Shown here piece by piece: positions 37,658 to 50,002 of a DNA stretch of 64,000 nt (within the stretch, counting starts at the first letter, position 1; each line of letters opens with the position of its first letter). Source of the stretch: Hedera helix (lineage: Eukaryota > Streptophyta > Magnoliopsida > Apiales > Araliaceae); contig OX359275.1 in NCBI GenBank assembly GCA_947179155.2, positions 35,099,808 to 35,163,807 on the forward strand, written 5' to 3'. Both the position numbers and the translations under genes were made by a program. The notes below the pieces were generated by a model. It saw only the letters and a list, made by a program, of their open reading frames with translations, searched no databases and was not told the origin of the DNA.

Positions 37658-40232
37658 TGTGACGCCCCCAAATCTAGGCCCACACAGCCCAAACTTGAGT
37701 CGTCAAAAGACTACAACAAAATTATTACAACAAAGCACAACGTACAACAATACAGTGTATAATAATACACAACTAAGTCTTCACTATTATTGTCACACTA
37801 TTTTACAACACGTGAAGACTAGGATAACTATTCTTCGGACTCTCACTCCATCCCCCGGCTAGACCCCGTTACGTTTTCATCTCCTGTTGAAAAACAATGG
37901 AACAAAAGAAAGGGTGAGCTCAAATAGCCCAGTAAGAAATATCATGACTAAGATAATGACGAATAAATTATCATTAGCCTTCAACAGTTGAGTTCTTGAT
38001 AGAATACAATAGACTACAAGGTTTATATCAAAAACTGTAGTTAAATTCTTATACAACGTTCAGATTAATAATAGCAGCGGAATGAGCAATCTATTAGAAG
38101 AATAATGCAGACTATAATGTCCACTCGCTTCTCTTTTTAGTAAAAATATCATCAACTTTTATTATCTGAAATACCATTAGTCAAAATAATACAACTTCAC
38201 AGTTCCTGGTCATAATTATGCAGATCAACAGTTCATCTTTGCACTACGGGCCAAAGACATTCAATATAACACCAACGGTCATGATTATACCAGATTCAGC
38301 CTTTGGTCATAATCATACCAATCAACAGTTCATCTTTGCACTACGGGCCAAAGACATTCAATATAACATCAACGGTCATGATTATACCAGATTCAGCCTT
38401 TGGTCATAATCATACCAATCAACAGTTCATCTTTGCACTACGGGCCAAAGAGAACATTAACCACGTGTCATAAAAGACACCGAACAGATGTATCGCCTTT
38501 AACTTAGTATATTGCCTTTAACCTATCATCTGTTCAACAATTATATCACATCTGTGCCCCCGGCCACAGATATTCACAACAACTTGCTTCTTGATGATTA
38601 ATACAAATAACAGTGATACAAATGATGAACAGAAGAACAGGATAAACAATAAGTATCGGAAGTTTACTTTGTGCAGATTCAAATAATGTCCAAATTGCCA
38701 ACATGATGTGGAGTGAAATTTAAAAATGATATTCAAGATCCACAGTTCAGAATAACGATTATAGTTCAACAGAAAGGTTCAGAAAATAGGAAGGTTCAGT
38801 TGAAATAATGAAGTTCAACTATTATGGAACATATAATATTTTCAGGAATTATAGAAGCAATAGTTCCATAATAAGTTTCGATTTAGGTGTATGAAAGAAA
38901 ATAATATCCCTTACTGTAGCAGGTTTGATTAACAAAAGGTGAAGGGAATTAATATCCCTTACCATAGTAAGTTTGAATAATGGAAGATGAAAAAGATGGT
39001 ATCCCTTATGAGTATAAAGGAAAATGATATCACTTACGAATATGGAATAAAAGTGTCAAGTGATAATTCGTGTAGACAAATTATTTCCACACGAGACAAA
39101 TAAAAAGGGTTATTCACCAACAGGCGGTAATCCGCGCCGTAAGGTTATTCCCATCAATTTGTATACGAAGAGTTATTCACCAAACATGCGATAATCCGCG
39201 CCGTAAGGTTATTCCCATCAATTTGAATACGAAGAGTTATTCACCAAACAGGCGATAATCCGCACCGTAAGGTTATTCTCATCAATTTGAATACGAAGAG
39301 TTATTCACCAAACAGGCGATAATCCGCACCGTAAGGTTATTCTCAAAGATTAATAAGGAATGAACACAAAAGGTTATTCACCAACAGGCGGTAAACCGCG
39401 CCGTAAGGTTATTCCTACAATTTAATACATGGAAGTAAATGACACAAGAAAGAAACGATATTATTTTCGAGAATCAAAGAATGATAATCCCTTCAAGTAA
39501 GAAAGAAAATAATATCCATTTATGATGATGAAAAGAATAATACCCCTTACCTTAACACGTGACTGGATATTGATTTAAATGAGATTGATCAACCTATATA
39601 TTTTTAATATAATTAGTAATTACCACATATAAATTTCAAAGTGTATGATAACTCGTATATTATGAACTATCAAAATTATATATATTTAACATAATTTTTG
39701 TAGTATAATATAACAACTTTAAAATAGTTTTTAAAATAATATTCCAAAATAAATCTTCCAAAGAAAGCTTTTAAAAATGAATCTTCTAATAGAAGAGTCT
39801 TCTAAAGGAAGATTTGTGAATACCGTGAAAAATAGGAATTTATGAAATTACTACTCTTTAATAAAACACTTACTTGAAAAATTCCTGCACTCCTTTTGGC
39901 TTTCAAACTCTCAAAATAACCTTACTATTCTCAGAGAAAACTCATAAAATTCTTATAGAAAAATTTTATGTTTTAGGTGTGATTTTTCTATTCAGCTGAG
40001 CAAGCTATTTATAGGAGAAAATAAGTTACTATGCGTGGTAGGTGGGCTGAAAAATATTCAGCAGAGGCTGCTGCGCAGCCTCCACCAACCCACTTCAGCA
40101 AATTCACATTTCTCACATTTCATGTGGGCCCCACAATGGGTCCCACATGTTTCTTACTATTAACGTACTATTCACGTCACTATTCACGTCACTATTCACG
40201 TTACTATTTCAAATAGTAAAATTAATTATTTT

Positions 40233-40267
<35 letters not shown>

Positions 40268-40943
40268 TTCTTCCTGTGAGTCCAACATATAAAATAATGT
40301 TACCACAATAATGTAAGAAACACGTTACATATTTTTATTAATTTAATAATATAAATTATAGTGTATTTGCTACTGTGACAATTATTAGATTCAATAATTT
40401 TAAACTACAGTGCACCAACAATTATTGACTCGATGATATGAAATACAGTGTAATGACAATTATTGAATCAATAATGCAAAATACTGTGTAGCAACAATAA
40501 TTGAATTGATAATATAAAATATTATGCAGTGACAATTATTGATGAAATGATGCGTAACAGTTACGGTGTCAATAATATGAGACACTGTGCAATACCGTGT
40601 GCTACTGTAGAGTACCGCATGCTACAGTAAAATACCATAAATTACCGTATGCTACTATTCTTTTATCACCGGTATTTTAACAGTTAACACCGTTGACTAT
40701 TTTTATTTAAAAAGGTTACTTCTGTCGTTTTCTATATCCGACAAATATTCCGTTGTGGGGTCCACAAATAATTTGTCGTACGGCCCGAATATTCCCCGAC
40801 AAAACGAATATTGTCCGTCAAAATAAAATTTGCACATAACATCCTTAACTTTCAATTTCATCAATTTAACCACTTACTGTTTCATGAAAAATATATATGA
40901 AGAAAAATTAAATTTTATATTTCATAAAATTCGGGGTCTTACA
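37658..40943 (-). repeat. 5' LTR of the minus-strand element
   Basis: An uninterrupted 3286-bp LTR from TGTAAGACC (complement at 40943) to GGCGTCACA (complement at 37658). It shows the empty CCTTA target site of the plus element at about 39545-39549. The TATA box complement is at 40005-40013, a (TTTA)n run at 40233-40269, and five stem-forming repeats at 39106-39415. Confidence 0.95.
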
Positions 40944-40948
40944 GTACG

Positions 40949-43900
40949 AGTCATAATTTCAATAATTGAATGACTGAATAAATAAATGTTGAGTGTCAAT
41001 AATGACCATGAACAATTTAACTGAACCTTATGGTAATGAAGGTGATCAGCCTTTCATACCTGATGAACACATGCAACATGCACTATGTGCGAATCAACAA
41101 TTTAAAGATGTGGAATAATTATACAGAATTAAACCATAGCATGCTTGAAACATAATAACTTGAGTTTGAGTTAGGAACTTGAACAATAAAATAATATATC
41201 CTGCTCGAATATAAATTGAGTAGGGTTTAGGAAACTTACCTGTTTGCTCAGCTACAATTAATGTCTAGCTTTAACTAACTGGCTTTGAAAGACCTAACAT
41301 TAGTAAAGTTGGTCTAATAATTAGTACAGCGTATTTGTACAACTATACGCTCATTAAGAAACTTATCTACCATAAATAAGTACTAACACATAATTTAAAT
41401 CAGTCAAAACAATATTATTAACCTTATAGACCATCGATCAAATTAGGTTAATAATTTAATAAATTAGAAAATATTTTTCTTAAGTGTTGGACACTTATTA
41501 AACTATTAAACAATTTATTATAATTGTTTAAACAAAAGAGTTAAAAGACATTTTCTTTATTTCATTAAATCTAATTTCATTTAATTACTATTTATCATTA
41601 ATTAAATAGTAAGTAATTAACTACCTTTAGTTATTATTTAATAATAAATAATAACTTACGAGATTTATTTATTATTTAAAAATTAATCAAATAATAAATA
41701 ATTATATTATATTAAAAATAATCAAATATCTTTAGTTATTATTTAATAATAAATAATAACTAATTAACTAGATTCATTTATTATTTAAAGTTAATTAAAT
41801 AATAAATAATAAAATTATATAGTAAATACTCAAATATCATTAGTTATTATTTAATAATAAATAATAACTAACTAAATTTATTTATTATTTAAAGTTAATC
41901 AAATAATAAATAATTAAATAATCAATCTTAGTTGTCTTTAATTATTATTTAATAATATTTAAATAATAATTAATTAATTTATCATCCTTGTTTATTATTT
42001 AATATTAATTAAATAATAATTAGTTTAATCATAAATTCAGTAGATATAATATTAACTAGATTAATATTTACAACATTTAAATATTAATCCTAAATACCTA
42101 TTATATTTAAAAAATATAATATTAAACTAACTAGATTAATATTTACAACATTTAAATATTAATCCTAAATACTTATTATATTTGAAAAAAATATAATATT
42201 AAACTAACTAGATTAATATTTACAACATTTAAATATTAATCCTAAATACTTATTATATTTGAAAAATATAATATTAAACTAACTAGATTAATATTTACAA
42301 CATTTAAATATTAATCCTAAATACTTATTATATTTGAAAAATATAATATTCAACACCTAAATATCATTTTTGTATTATTAATATTTTTGTTATAATTTTA
42401 AATTAATTTTTTAAACATTTAAATTAATTTAAATTATCCAGAATGGCAAAATCGTAAATAAACTGAAAAACCGGACCGATGGCAATTTCGTAATTAATCA
42501 GAAAACCGAACGGAGAGGCATTATGGTAATTTCGGCCGAAAACTTACGCCCGCGCATTGCGCGCTTTAAGAAATTACAGGCCCCAAAACGGCACCGTTTA
42601 GGGGATATGTCGGCTGGCTTCCGCGCGTTATGCACGGCGACGTTTTTTTATAGGTAAAACGGTGTCGTTTTTAGCCCCGCGTACGACAATGAACAGGGTC
42701 GCGCGCATTGCGCGGCACCCCCTTTTTCTTTCCCCTTAGCAGATTGTGAATAGTAATTTTAATACACCACTTTAATAAAAATTATACATTCAAGTAAGCT
42801 TTAAAAATCCAAAAAAAATTACCAATCACTTGATATCAATTTATAACATGAAAATTTTAATTTTTCATGATTTAATATTAAAAATTTTTATAAAAATTTT
42901 TACATCACATAAACTACCACAAATCATAACTTTTTGTGTATAACTCCATTTTGAGTGATTCAAACTTTGTTTTTCTCATGATTTAATGTTCTATAATATT
43001 ATAACATTAAATCTAAGTTTTATAAAAATATTTTTGGAGATAAATTTCAAAACTTATTTACACACTATTAAATACATATTTTAGCATATAAAATATACCA
43101 AAATACAAACCAAGCATATTAAACTCAAGCATGGCATAAATATTACTATCACATATTATTAACTACATTAACATATTTGTACTAACATGATGGTTTAATT
43201 AATTTAAAAACAAAGCTAGATTTTAAAATAACAATTACCTTGTTTTAATGGATATCTTCATTTTCCTTCCAAAGTAGGTTGTGCAACTTGAAGACATGAA
43301 CCAAGAACTATTTCTCTACCTTCTCCATGCTCTCTCTCAAAATACTTACTCTCCCAAGCTATTTCTCTCAAACTCTCTCTCTTTTGGAACTTAGAAAAAA
43401 TATAAATGAAATGTAATGTCTACAATTTCAAGTATATTAGCAAAATTCCTAGATACAAAAATTATATCTATCATTCATGATGCTTCTACTTGAATACTTG
43501 TACAAGAAAAATAGCTCATGACTTAGTTGGTGAAAAGAGGTATGGTTGTCATGTACAATAAAAGCAAACAAGCAACCATTTAATAAATAAATAAATAATA
43601 AAATAAACAATTACACATTTCACTCTCTTTCTCTCTAGCTTGCCGGCAATCATGTGCTTTATGTCCCAAAATGAATGACCAAAGTCACTTTTAATAAATA
43701 ATAGTTTTATAAAGTATTTTTCAAGTGGGCCAAACATTGGGCTTTAATTTAAAATACCAATTGGGCTTCTATTAAATTGTTTGGGCTACTAAATTGTCAA
43801 ATTTTATTATTCTCCACTTGGGCTACTAATTGACCCATGTTGGGCTAATTTAATAATTTACACATTAATTATTCAATCCATGATTAAATAAATAATTAGA

Positions 43901-45085
43901 TTGAATAAATAATTAAATATTTTAACCCATAAGTATTAAATTACTAAATGGACTAATAAATATTATTATTAATATTTCACATTATTTACATTAATTAATA
44001 ATCATATTAATTAATTTATTATATTTAATTCACTCATTATATTCAATTTAATTGAATATTTAATTAATGACAACTTATCAATTATTTTGATATTAAAACT
44101 TTAGAGTGTGTTTGCTAATAATAATATATATAATCTATATATATTATTTATACACATTACCTTACCTCGAAAATAATTTCACAATAAATTATGAAATTAA
44201 AATAAATACAATATATAATTTAATATATATTATTTAGGCCACAAATTAAATTATTTAATACATTTACATTAAATAATTCATTTATCATCAATTATGGAAA
44301 TAATTCCATTTACCCGAAAATACATTGAAATAATAATATATTTACTCAATTTCTTATTTAAATAATTTATTAAATTATTTAATTAATATTACACAAATAA
44401 TTGTATAATTCAATTTCTCACTCTCATAAGTCATTTACAATGATTTATTTAATTTTAGAATATATTCATTTAACATATTCAATTACTACTTAAAATTACA
44501 CAATTAATTTAATCCCTTTATATATATGTACATATATATGGACTTAAATATTGTACATATATACAATTACTAATTTCCCTTCATTAATTCAACTACTTTA
44601 TATAATTTATAATTATATAAATTACATAATTATTCCTCACAAATAATTTATCAACAATTTGCATAATTGTTGATTAATGAATATAATTAATTCCACAATA
44701 AACCTTTTAATTCAATTCGGATTAATTTAATATTAATCTATCTATTTATCACGATTTAATTAACCATTAAATTATGTTACTAAATATGCACGCATATATA
44801 TATTCATATAAATACATATTTAATTTACACGCAACCACGTCGCATAATTACATAACTCCACTAATTAATTCTCTTAATTTAATTAGACTTGTTGTTAGTC
44901 AAGTTTATTGAATTATCACTTTGCTTGCTAACGTATCAAAAATTTTGATATCACCATATCTAAGTTAGTCCGTTACATTTAATTTAGACCTCTATTTATC
45001 TATCACTACTAGGTTATCAAACTCCAACCTTTATTAAATATTAAATATTTTATTTCTAATTTATTTAAATATCCGGGATTTTACA
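40949..45085 (-). other. Right-hand (U3-side) part of the solo LTR
   Basis: No coding sequence. On the minus strand it begins TGTAAAATCCCGG at 45085. A CT-rich plant-type segment (about 43310-43390) and the GC-rich block at 42541-42720 are the only strong compositional departures in otherwise AT-rich DNA. Short frames here are not genes. Confidence 0.75.
41550..42360. repeat. Tandem arrays inside the solo LTR
   Basis: The first array repeats TTAGTTATTATTTAATAATA in about four diverged copies. The second has four copies with CAACATTTAAATATTAATCC phrases starting near 42071, 42146, 42223 and 42298, a 75-77-bp period. The copies in the second array are nearly identical, so it expanded recently relative to the first. 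Confidence 0.8.
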
Positions 45086-45090
45086 GACCC
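45086..45090. repeat. Target-site duplication GACCC (right)
   Basis: Partner of 19818-19822. Confidence 0.9.
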
Positions 45091-45850
45091 GATTAGCTAA
45101 GTGGCCATATCATTATTATGTTATTCTTTCAAAAGTTGTCATTTTCAACTGTACAATTAAAAGAGTAAGGTAAGAGGAAAAAATATAAATAACTTCGACT
45201 CTTTGTCATAATCAAACCAGTTATAATTAACTCTACAAATATAGTGAAATTTAATGTACATCAATTTTAAGCAAACTTTTATTTGGAAAGTCCCAAAATG
45301 GGTTCGTTGACTCTCAATATAAAGGGTGTTACTAATGGGATCAGTTCTATTATTGGGTGTGAAAAGCATTTAATCCATAATTCAAAGGAATATCTAATAA
45401 TTTTTTAAATTCAAGTAATTATTTAGTGATCCTGGAACATCTGTCACGTGATGCCCTACACCTTTTATGTGCTGTCATTTCAAAACTTAAAGTGAAATGA
45501 CATATTTTAAGTGCTAAAATGACAGTAAATGAATAATGTAGAACACCACGTGACAAGTGTCCCGAAAACATCTAATAATTTTTTAATTCAAATACCGACG
45601 TAGGACTTTTCATCTTCTATGTTGTGTTTAGTTAATGGATGAATGATCCTAAAAATTATTCAATTTTCACTCATTTCCTGTTTTAATCAATCAAGCATAA
45701 TTTTTTCACAATAAATTTAAAAATTAAGAGAGAAATTCTATTTTTCTCATAAAATCTAACAGACGTGAGTCAAATGCGATTGATTGTTAAAAATTTATGA
45801 GATAACTTTTTACTAAATATTTGGCAAAAAAAATAAAAATAAATAGTATG
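45091..45850. other. Intergenic, no gene recognised
   Basis: AT-rich. A weak inverted pair lies at about 45430-45460 and 45535-45565: CTGGAACATCTGTCACGTGATGCCCTAC-like against GTAGAACACCACGTGACAAGTG-like sequence. It may be the ends of a small decayed element, without a clear TSD. Confidence 0.4.
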
Positions 45851-46355
45851 GACTTAAAGATCCAAAAAACACTCTTGAACTTGTCACTTTTTTTTAACTT
45901 AGTCAAGGAGCTAATTTTTTTCACAAAAAAACTTTCGAACTCTAATAATTGAGCAAAAAATATCCTTGAAACTATTTAAAGTTAAACCGTGGTTAACCAA
46001 CAATACGGTGACATCCAATATGACATGCTATGTAAAAACTAAACTCGTAACTTACTTTTTTGGTTAACTTCGTTTTGATCATTCAAAAAACCTAATTATA
46101 TAAAAAAAAATCCTTTAAATAGAAAAGAAATATATCAATATATGTATATACATATAAGTGTATGAAGGTATATTCTATCATTAATCCAAAATAAAATATA
46201 TAAAACCTAAATTATGTAATAGAATATAATCTATAAAAAAAATTTAAAAAAATTATAAACTTCATAACATAAATATTTGATGAGAAAAAAAAAGCCTTTA
46301 TGTATTTTATTAAAATCTTCATTTGTTATTCTCAAAATATTTATCACATCACCAT

Positions 46356-48064
46356 TAGAAGTGTAAACGGATATAAACGCATTCGAATACAGTAGTATTC
46401 GTATCCAGAAAATCAATTTACTATCCGTATTCGTATTCGGTATTCGACGAATTTCAAAAATATTATCCGTATCCGGTATTCGAAATAATATCCGAGTACG
46501 GATAATATCCGTTTCCGTTTATTTTATTCGAATAAACAGATTATTCGAATATTCGAGTATCCGAATTCGTTTATCAATCACCTAATATAAATTTCATTCA
46601 AATTATTTACAAAAAATAAAGAAAAAAAATTGAATAATTACTCATAACTAATCACAATTTAAAATTTAAATCATACATATTAATGAATGAATGTTAATTT
46701 ATTTATTTTTAATAAATACAATAATCAATACTCTAAATTACAATTCAAATAAGTTTTCATTATTTTTGAAATCCTAAATTCAAAATGAAGGCTCTACTTA
46801 TTAATGTTTAGATGTCAATTAATAAGTAAATGTTCATTTTATGTGTTAATTTGAAGTAATACTGTAATGTGTATGAATATTTATAATCTATAATTATAAC
46901 ATTTAAATAATGTTTATAACATTTATAATACTTGTTAAATAATATCTTTTAGATATTTTATAACACTATATATAACTAGAATAAGAGAAAAAAAATAATG
47001 AATTTTAAAGTATAGTTCATTAATGAATAAATGTTAATTTATTTATTTTTAATAAATACGATAATCAATGCTCTAAATTACAATTCAAATAAGTTTTCAT
47101 TATTTTTAAAATTATAAAATCAAAATGAATGCTCTAATTATTAATGTTTAGATGTTTATTTTATGTGTTAATTTGGAGTAGTGGTGTAGTGTGTATAAAT
47201 ATTTATAATCTATAATTTTAACATTTAAATGATATTTATAACATTTGTTAAATGATGCATTTTAGATATATAACACTATATATAACTAGAATAAGGGGAA
47301 AAAATAATGAGTTTTAAAGTATAGTTCATTAATAAATGAATGTTTATTTATTTATTTATTTTTAATAAATATAATAATTAATGCTCTAACTTACAATTCA
47401 AATAAGTTTTTATTATTTTTGAAATCAAAATTTTAAAAATGAATGCTCTACTTATTATAGTTTAGATGTCCATTAATAAGTTGATGTCCATTTTATGTAT
47501 TTGGAGTAATATTGTAGTGTGTATAAATATTTATAATCTATAATTATAACATTTAAATGATATTTATAATATTTATAATACTTGTTAAATGATACATTTT
47601 ATATATTTTAACTTTATAATAGTAAAAATCCATTAACTATATTTAAATCAATTTATTGCAGTTTATTAATATTATAATAAAAGTGTTATTTCCTACTTTT
47701 TAGAAATGAAATGACATATTTTAAAAATAATTTTCTTATAATAGTGAAAACTAATTATTATATAAGGAAGACCACTTAAAAAAATTTATTTTGGTTATTA
47801 TATATATATAAGTTATTTGGATACGAATTTCGGATACGGATCCGAATTCGGATATTGAATTTCGGATATCCGCTAGATATATTTACGGTCGAATGTTAAA
47901 CGAATACGAATACGCCTATATCCGTATTCGTATCTATTTATTTGCAGATACCTTTAAATCGAATACGGATATATCCATTTTTTTCCGAATGCAAATAATA
48001 TCCATTTTTTTTCAAATACGGATAGAGACGAATACGAATTTTTCGGTTACCATTTACAGCCCTA
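46356..48064. mobile_element. hAT-type non-autonomous element nested in the MULE
   Basis: Perfect 8-bp TSD ATCACCAT at 46348-46355 and 48065-48072. The ends TAGAAGTGTAAACGG and, reversed, TAGGGCTGTAAATGG are imperfect hAT-type inverted repeats. Subterminal regions (46370-46570 and 47820-48050) are packed with GAATACGAATAC and CGGATAT words in both orientations, as expected of hAT transposase-binding regions. The centre is an AT-rich direct repeat of about 310-340 bp in three copies (starting near 46682, 47024 and 47333). At 1709 bp without coding capacity it is non-autonomous. Confidence 0.92.
46682..47640. repeat. Three direct repeats of about 310-340 bp inside the hAT element
   Basis: Each copy opens with AATGTTAATTTATTTATTTT or a close variant, continues with ATAATCAATGCTCTAA and CAAATAAGTTTTCATTATTT, and ends with CTAGAATAAG. 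The first two are closest to each other. Confidence 0.85.
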
Positions 48065-48079
48065 ATCACCATGAATCTG

Positions 48080-48590
48080 AAAGTGGTGTTGTTGCCTTCC
48101 ACTTCAATTTGAAACGTATTGAAAGCCTCAATTATTAATATAACACGAACCCAAATCTTACCAAGAACATCCTTTACAAAGTAAAATGGAAGGAAATTGT
48201 TATTGTTCGTAGCCGGAGTTTCACCATCTCGTCAAAAGTCTACTACCTCTGAAGCCATCAGCACTTCCGTCAATTACTCCATCCATCGCCGCTTTCTTCA
48301 ATCCAAAAACTCCAGCTGTTGTCGCTTTCGACGCCGCTGACTTAACCTCCGATAGAGTTGTTCTCCACCTTCGCTTTGCCTTTGATAATTTCTTTGTCGT
48401 TGGGAAATTGATGGTAATCTAGGTGTTGGGCGGTGGGGTGGAGAATTTGATGATGACAAATAATTGATGGTGATGAACAAGGTGGGGCGAGTGAAATATT
48501 ATTTTCTTTTTAAATTGAGAAGAGTGTTAAAAATATAGAATTAAAGTATAAAATGTCACCTAATATGCGACATCAACATTTTTTACCCAT
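48080..48590. other. GC-richer segment inside the MULE, possible captured gene fragment
   Basis: Between the nested hAT and the right MULE arm the composition becomes distinctly less AT-rich (about 48190-48440). Short frames occur on both strands; on the minus strand one reads AASKATTAGVFGLKKAAMDG with a stop shortly before. I do not recognise a protein. MULEs often carry pieces of host genes (Pack-MULEs), and this segment has the position and composition expected of one, but there is no homology evidence here. Confidence 0.35.
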
Positions 48591-48776
48591 CATATACCAT
48601 ATAGGGTGCCACGTCATTGTTGATTAACCATGGTTCAATTTTGATTGGTTTTAAGTGTACTATTTACCTAATTATTAGAGTTAAAATGTTTTTTGTGAAG
48701 AAAAAAAAGCTCGTTCGTTAAGTTAATAACATGACAAGCTGAATAGGTTTTTTGTATCATTAGGTCAAACAATATG

Positions 48777-49559
48777 GCATGACTTTATTTCAATTTTTAA
48801 AATTTCTTTATTCACTCATGAATAAAATGTTACAAATTGATAGAAAGTAAAACGAGAAAGTTTTCACCATTGAGCTGATTAATCACTTAATCCACCAACC
48901 TCTGCAACAGCAAGATGTGCTAACTAAATCAAATCCTTCCCCTCCTACGAGACGAGAGCTTTACGATTTTTTCAGACCTAAACTACACATCTTAGTTACA
49001 TCTAATCAAGAAATTTAGATCTTTTTTTACCTTTAAGATTTACAATCTTATTCTTCATTATGGGTGCGTGTGGATTTTGTGGCAGATCTCATCACAGATT
49101 TGTTAATGGATCGGATAGATCAGAGTAATCGAAAGTGAGTTTGAGAGGCGATAACGTTGTGCCCTTGGTCATCATCCAGAGTTTTCTTACCTTCTCTCCG
49201 GAGTGATCCGAGATCTCATCATAGCGATTTGAAATATTTGCCTCGATCTGAGAATCGTGTAAAGCTTGACCTCAACTTTTGCGGAGAGCTTATACGTTGC
49301 TGGAAAAAATGAAAAACATTCTTGCACTAATATAGAGCTAAATCTAAAAGAAAAGTAGAACTATAGACTGGGACTAGAGGCTCTTCATCGCTTGCTAATG
49401 ATGGTGGGATTGGTGAAGGTGGGGTGAAGATGGTAGTTATTTGGGATGAAGATTGAAGGTGGAGGGTTGCTAAAACAAAATTCTACAGATTTTGTGATGG
49501 ATTAGATGAATAATTAATTAATTATATTTCATGTGGAGAGAGAAAGTTAAAAATAAAAT
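48777..49559. other. Intergenic, unassigned moderately GC-rich block
   Basis: From about 48890 to 49450 the sequence is less AT-rich than its surroundings and has several stop-interrupted frames (for example near 49070-49210). No protein is recognised. It could be an old gene fragment or transposon interior. Confidence 0.35.
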
Positions 49560-49562
49560 ATA

Positions 49563-50002
49563 GGGCCTGTTTGGGACCAACTTTTTTTTTTAACTTAAAC
49601 TTAAAATTTTAGTAGATTTATAAGTTAAAATTTTAGTAAATTTATAAGTTAAAGTGTTCGGCATCACTTTTACTTATAAATCGGGAATTATAAATAATAG
49701 TTATAGATGTGTTCGGCTAATAATGACTTATAAGTTAAAATAAAATGTAAAGATTACTAAAATAACCTTCACTCAAAAGAACATGTTAAAATAAAAGGGG
49801 GTAAAATGGACATTTCAATAGGTTTGACCAAAACTTAAAAAATAACTTATAAGTTAAAAAAATAAGTAAAGAAAACTTACTTATTTTTTTTGACCAATAA
49901 GTCAACTTATAAGTTGGCATATAAGTCATTCCCGAACACTACATATTAAAAATCAATTTATAAGTTGAGTTGACCAACTTATAAGTTGGTCCCGAACACC
50001 CC
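49563..50002. mobile_element. PIF/Harbinger (Tourist-like) non-autonomous element
   Basis: The ends are GGGCCTGTTTGGGACCAACTT and, reversed, GGGGTGTTCGGGACCAACTT, flanked by ATA on both sides (49560-49562, 50003-50005). The inverted arms also share CAACTTATAAGTT-type words, and the 440-bp interior is full of ACTTATAAGTTAAA repeats. The GG-CTGTTTGG type ends and a 3-bp TSD fit Tourist/Harbinger better than hAT, for which no 8-bp TSD is found. Confidence 0.75.

Larger units (their letters stand above)
20242..40943 (-). mobile_element. Defective Tekay/Del-type Ty3-gypsy chromovirus, interrupted by a second element
   Basis: The minus-strand element is bounded by TSD GTACG. Without the nested plus element and its TSD copy it is about 10.1 kb: 5' LTR 37658-40943 (3286 bp), internal region 34100-37657 (3558 bp) and 3' LTR 20242-22133 plus 32704-34099 (3288 bp). 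A primer-binding site and a polypurine tract are present. The internal region is about 1.3 kb shorter than that of the intact relative: gag is mostly replaced, the RT core is deleted, and RNase H and integrase are damaged. The LTRs differ by about eight substitutions plus a few small indels, so insertion was recent. An element this damaged most likely used proteins supplied by an intact relative. Confidence 0.95.
19823..45085 (-). mobile_element. Solo LTR of a different LTR retrotransposon, split by the nested Tekay elements
   Basis: Read on the minus strand the LTR begins TGTAAAATCCCGG at 45085 and ends GGGGTCGTTACA at 19823, with 5-bp TSD GACCC on both sides. After removing the inserted 20242-40943 and one TSD copy its length is about 4556 bp (19823-20241 plus 40949-45085). 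No internal domain, primer-binding site or second LTR is present, so this is a solo LTR left by LTR-LTR recombination. It contains an imperfect array of TTAGTTATTATTTAATAAT units (about 41550-41960), a four-copy 75-77-bp tandem repeat (42050-42360) and a GC-rich block (42541-42720). It is the oldest level of the nest. Confidence 0.9.
45851..48766. mobile_element. Mutator-like (MULE) non-autonomous element carrying a nested hAT and a GC-richer interior segment
   Basis: Long, imperfect inverted ends: the left (45851-46030) reads GACTTAAAGATCCAAAAAAC and the right, reversed from 48766, reads GACCTAATGATACAAAAAAC. Both continue through CTTGTCA, a TTCACAAAAAA stretch, AACTCTAATAATT and a GGTTAACCAACAAT/GGTTAATCAACAAT block, about 180 bp in total. 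Flanking 10-mers AAATAGTATG and AAACAATATG agree at 8 of 10 positions, consistent with an aged 9-10-bp MULE TSD. After removing the nested hAT the interior is mostly the GC-richer 48080-48590 segment. No transposase is present. Confidence 0.75.

Noticed and set aside
49563..50002. hAT assignment for this element
   Set aside because: No 8-bp duplication is present; only ATA is duplicated, and the ends are Harbinger/Tourist-like.
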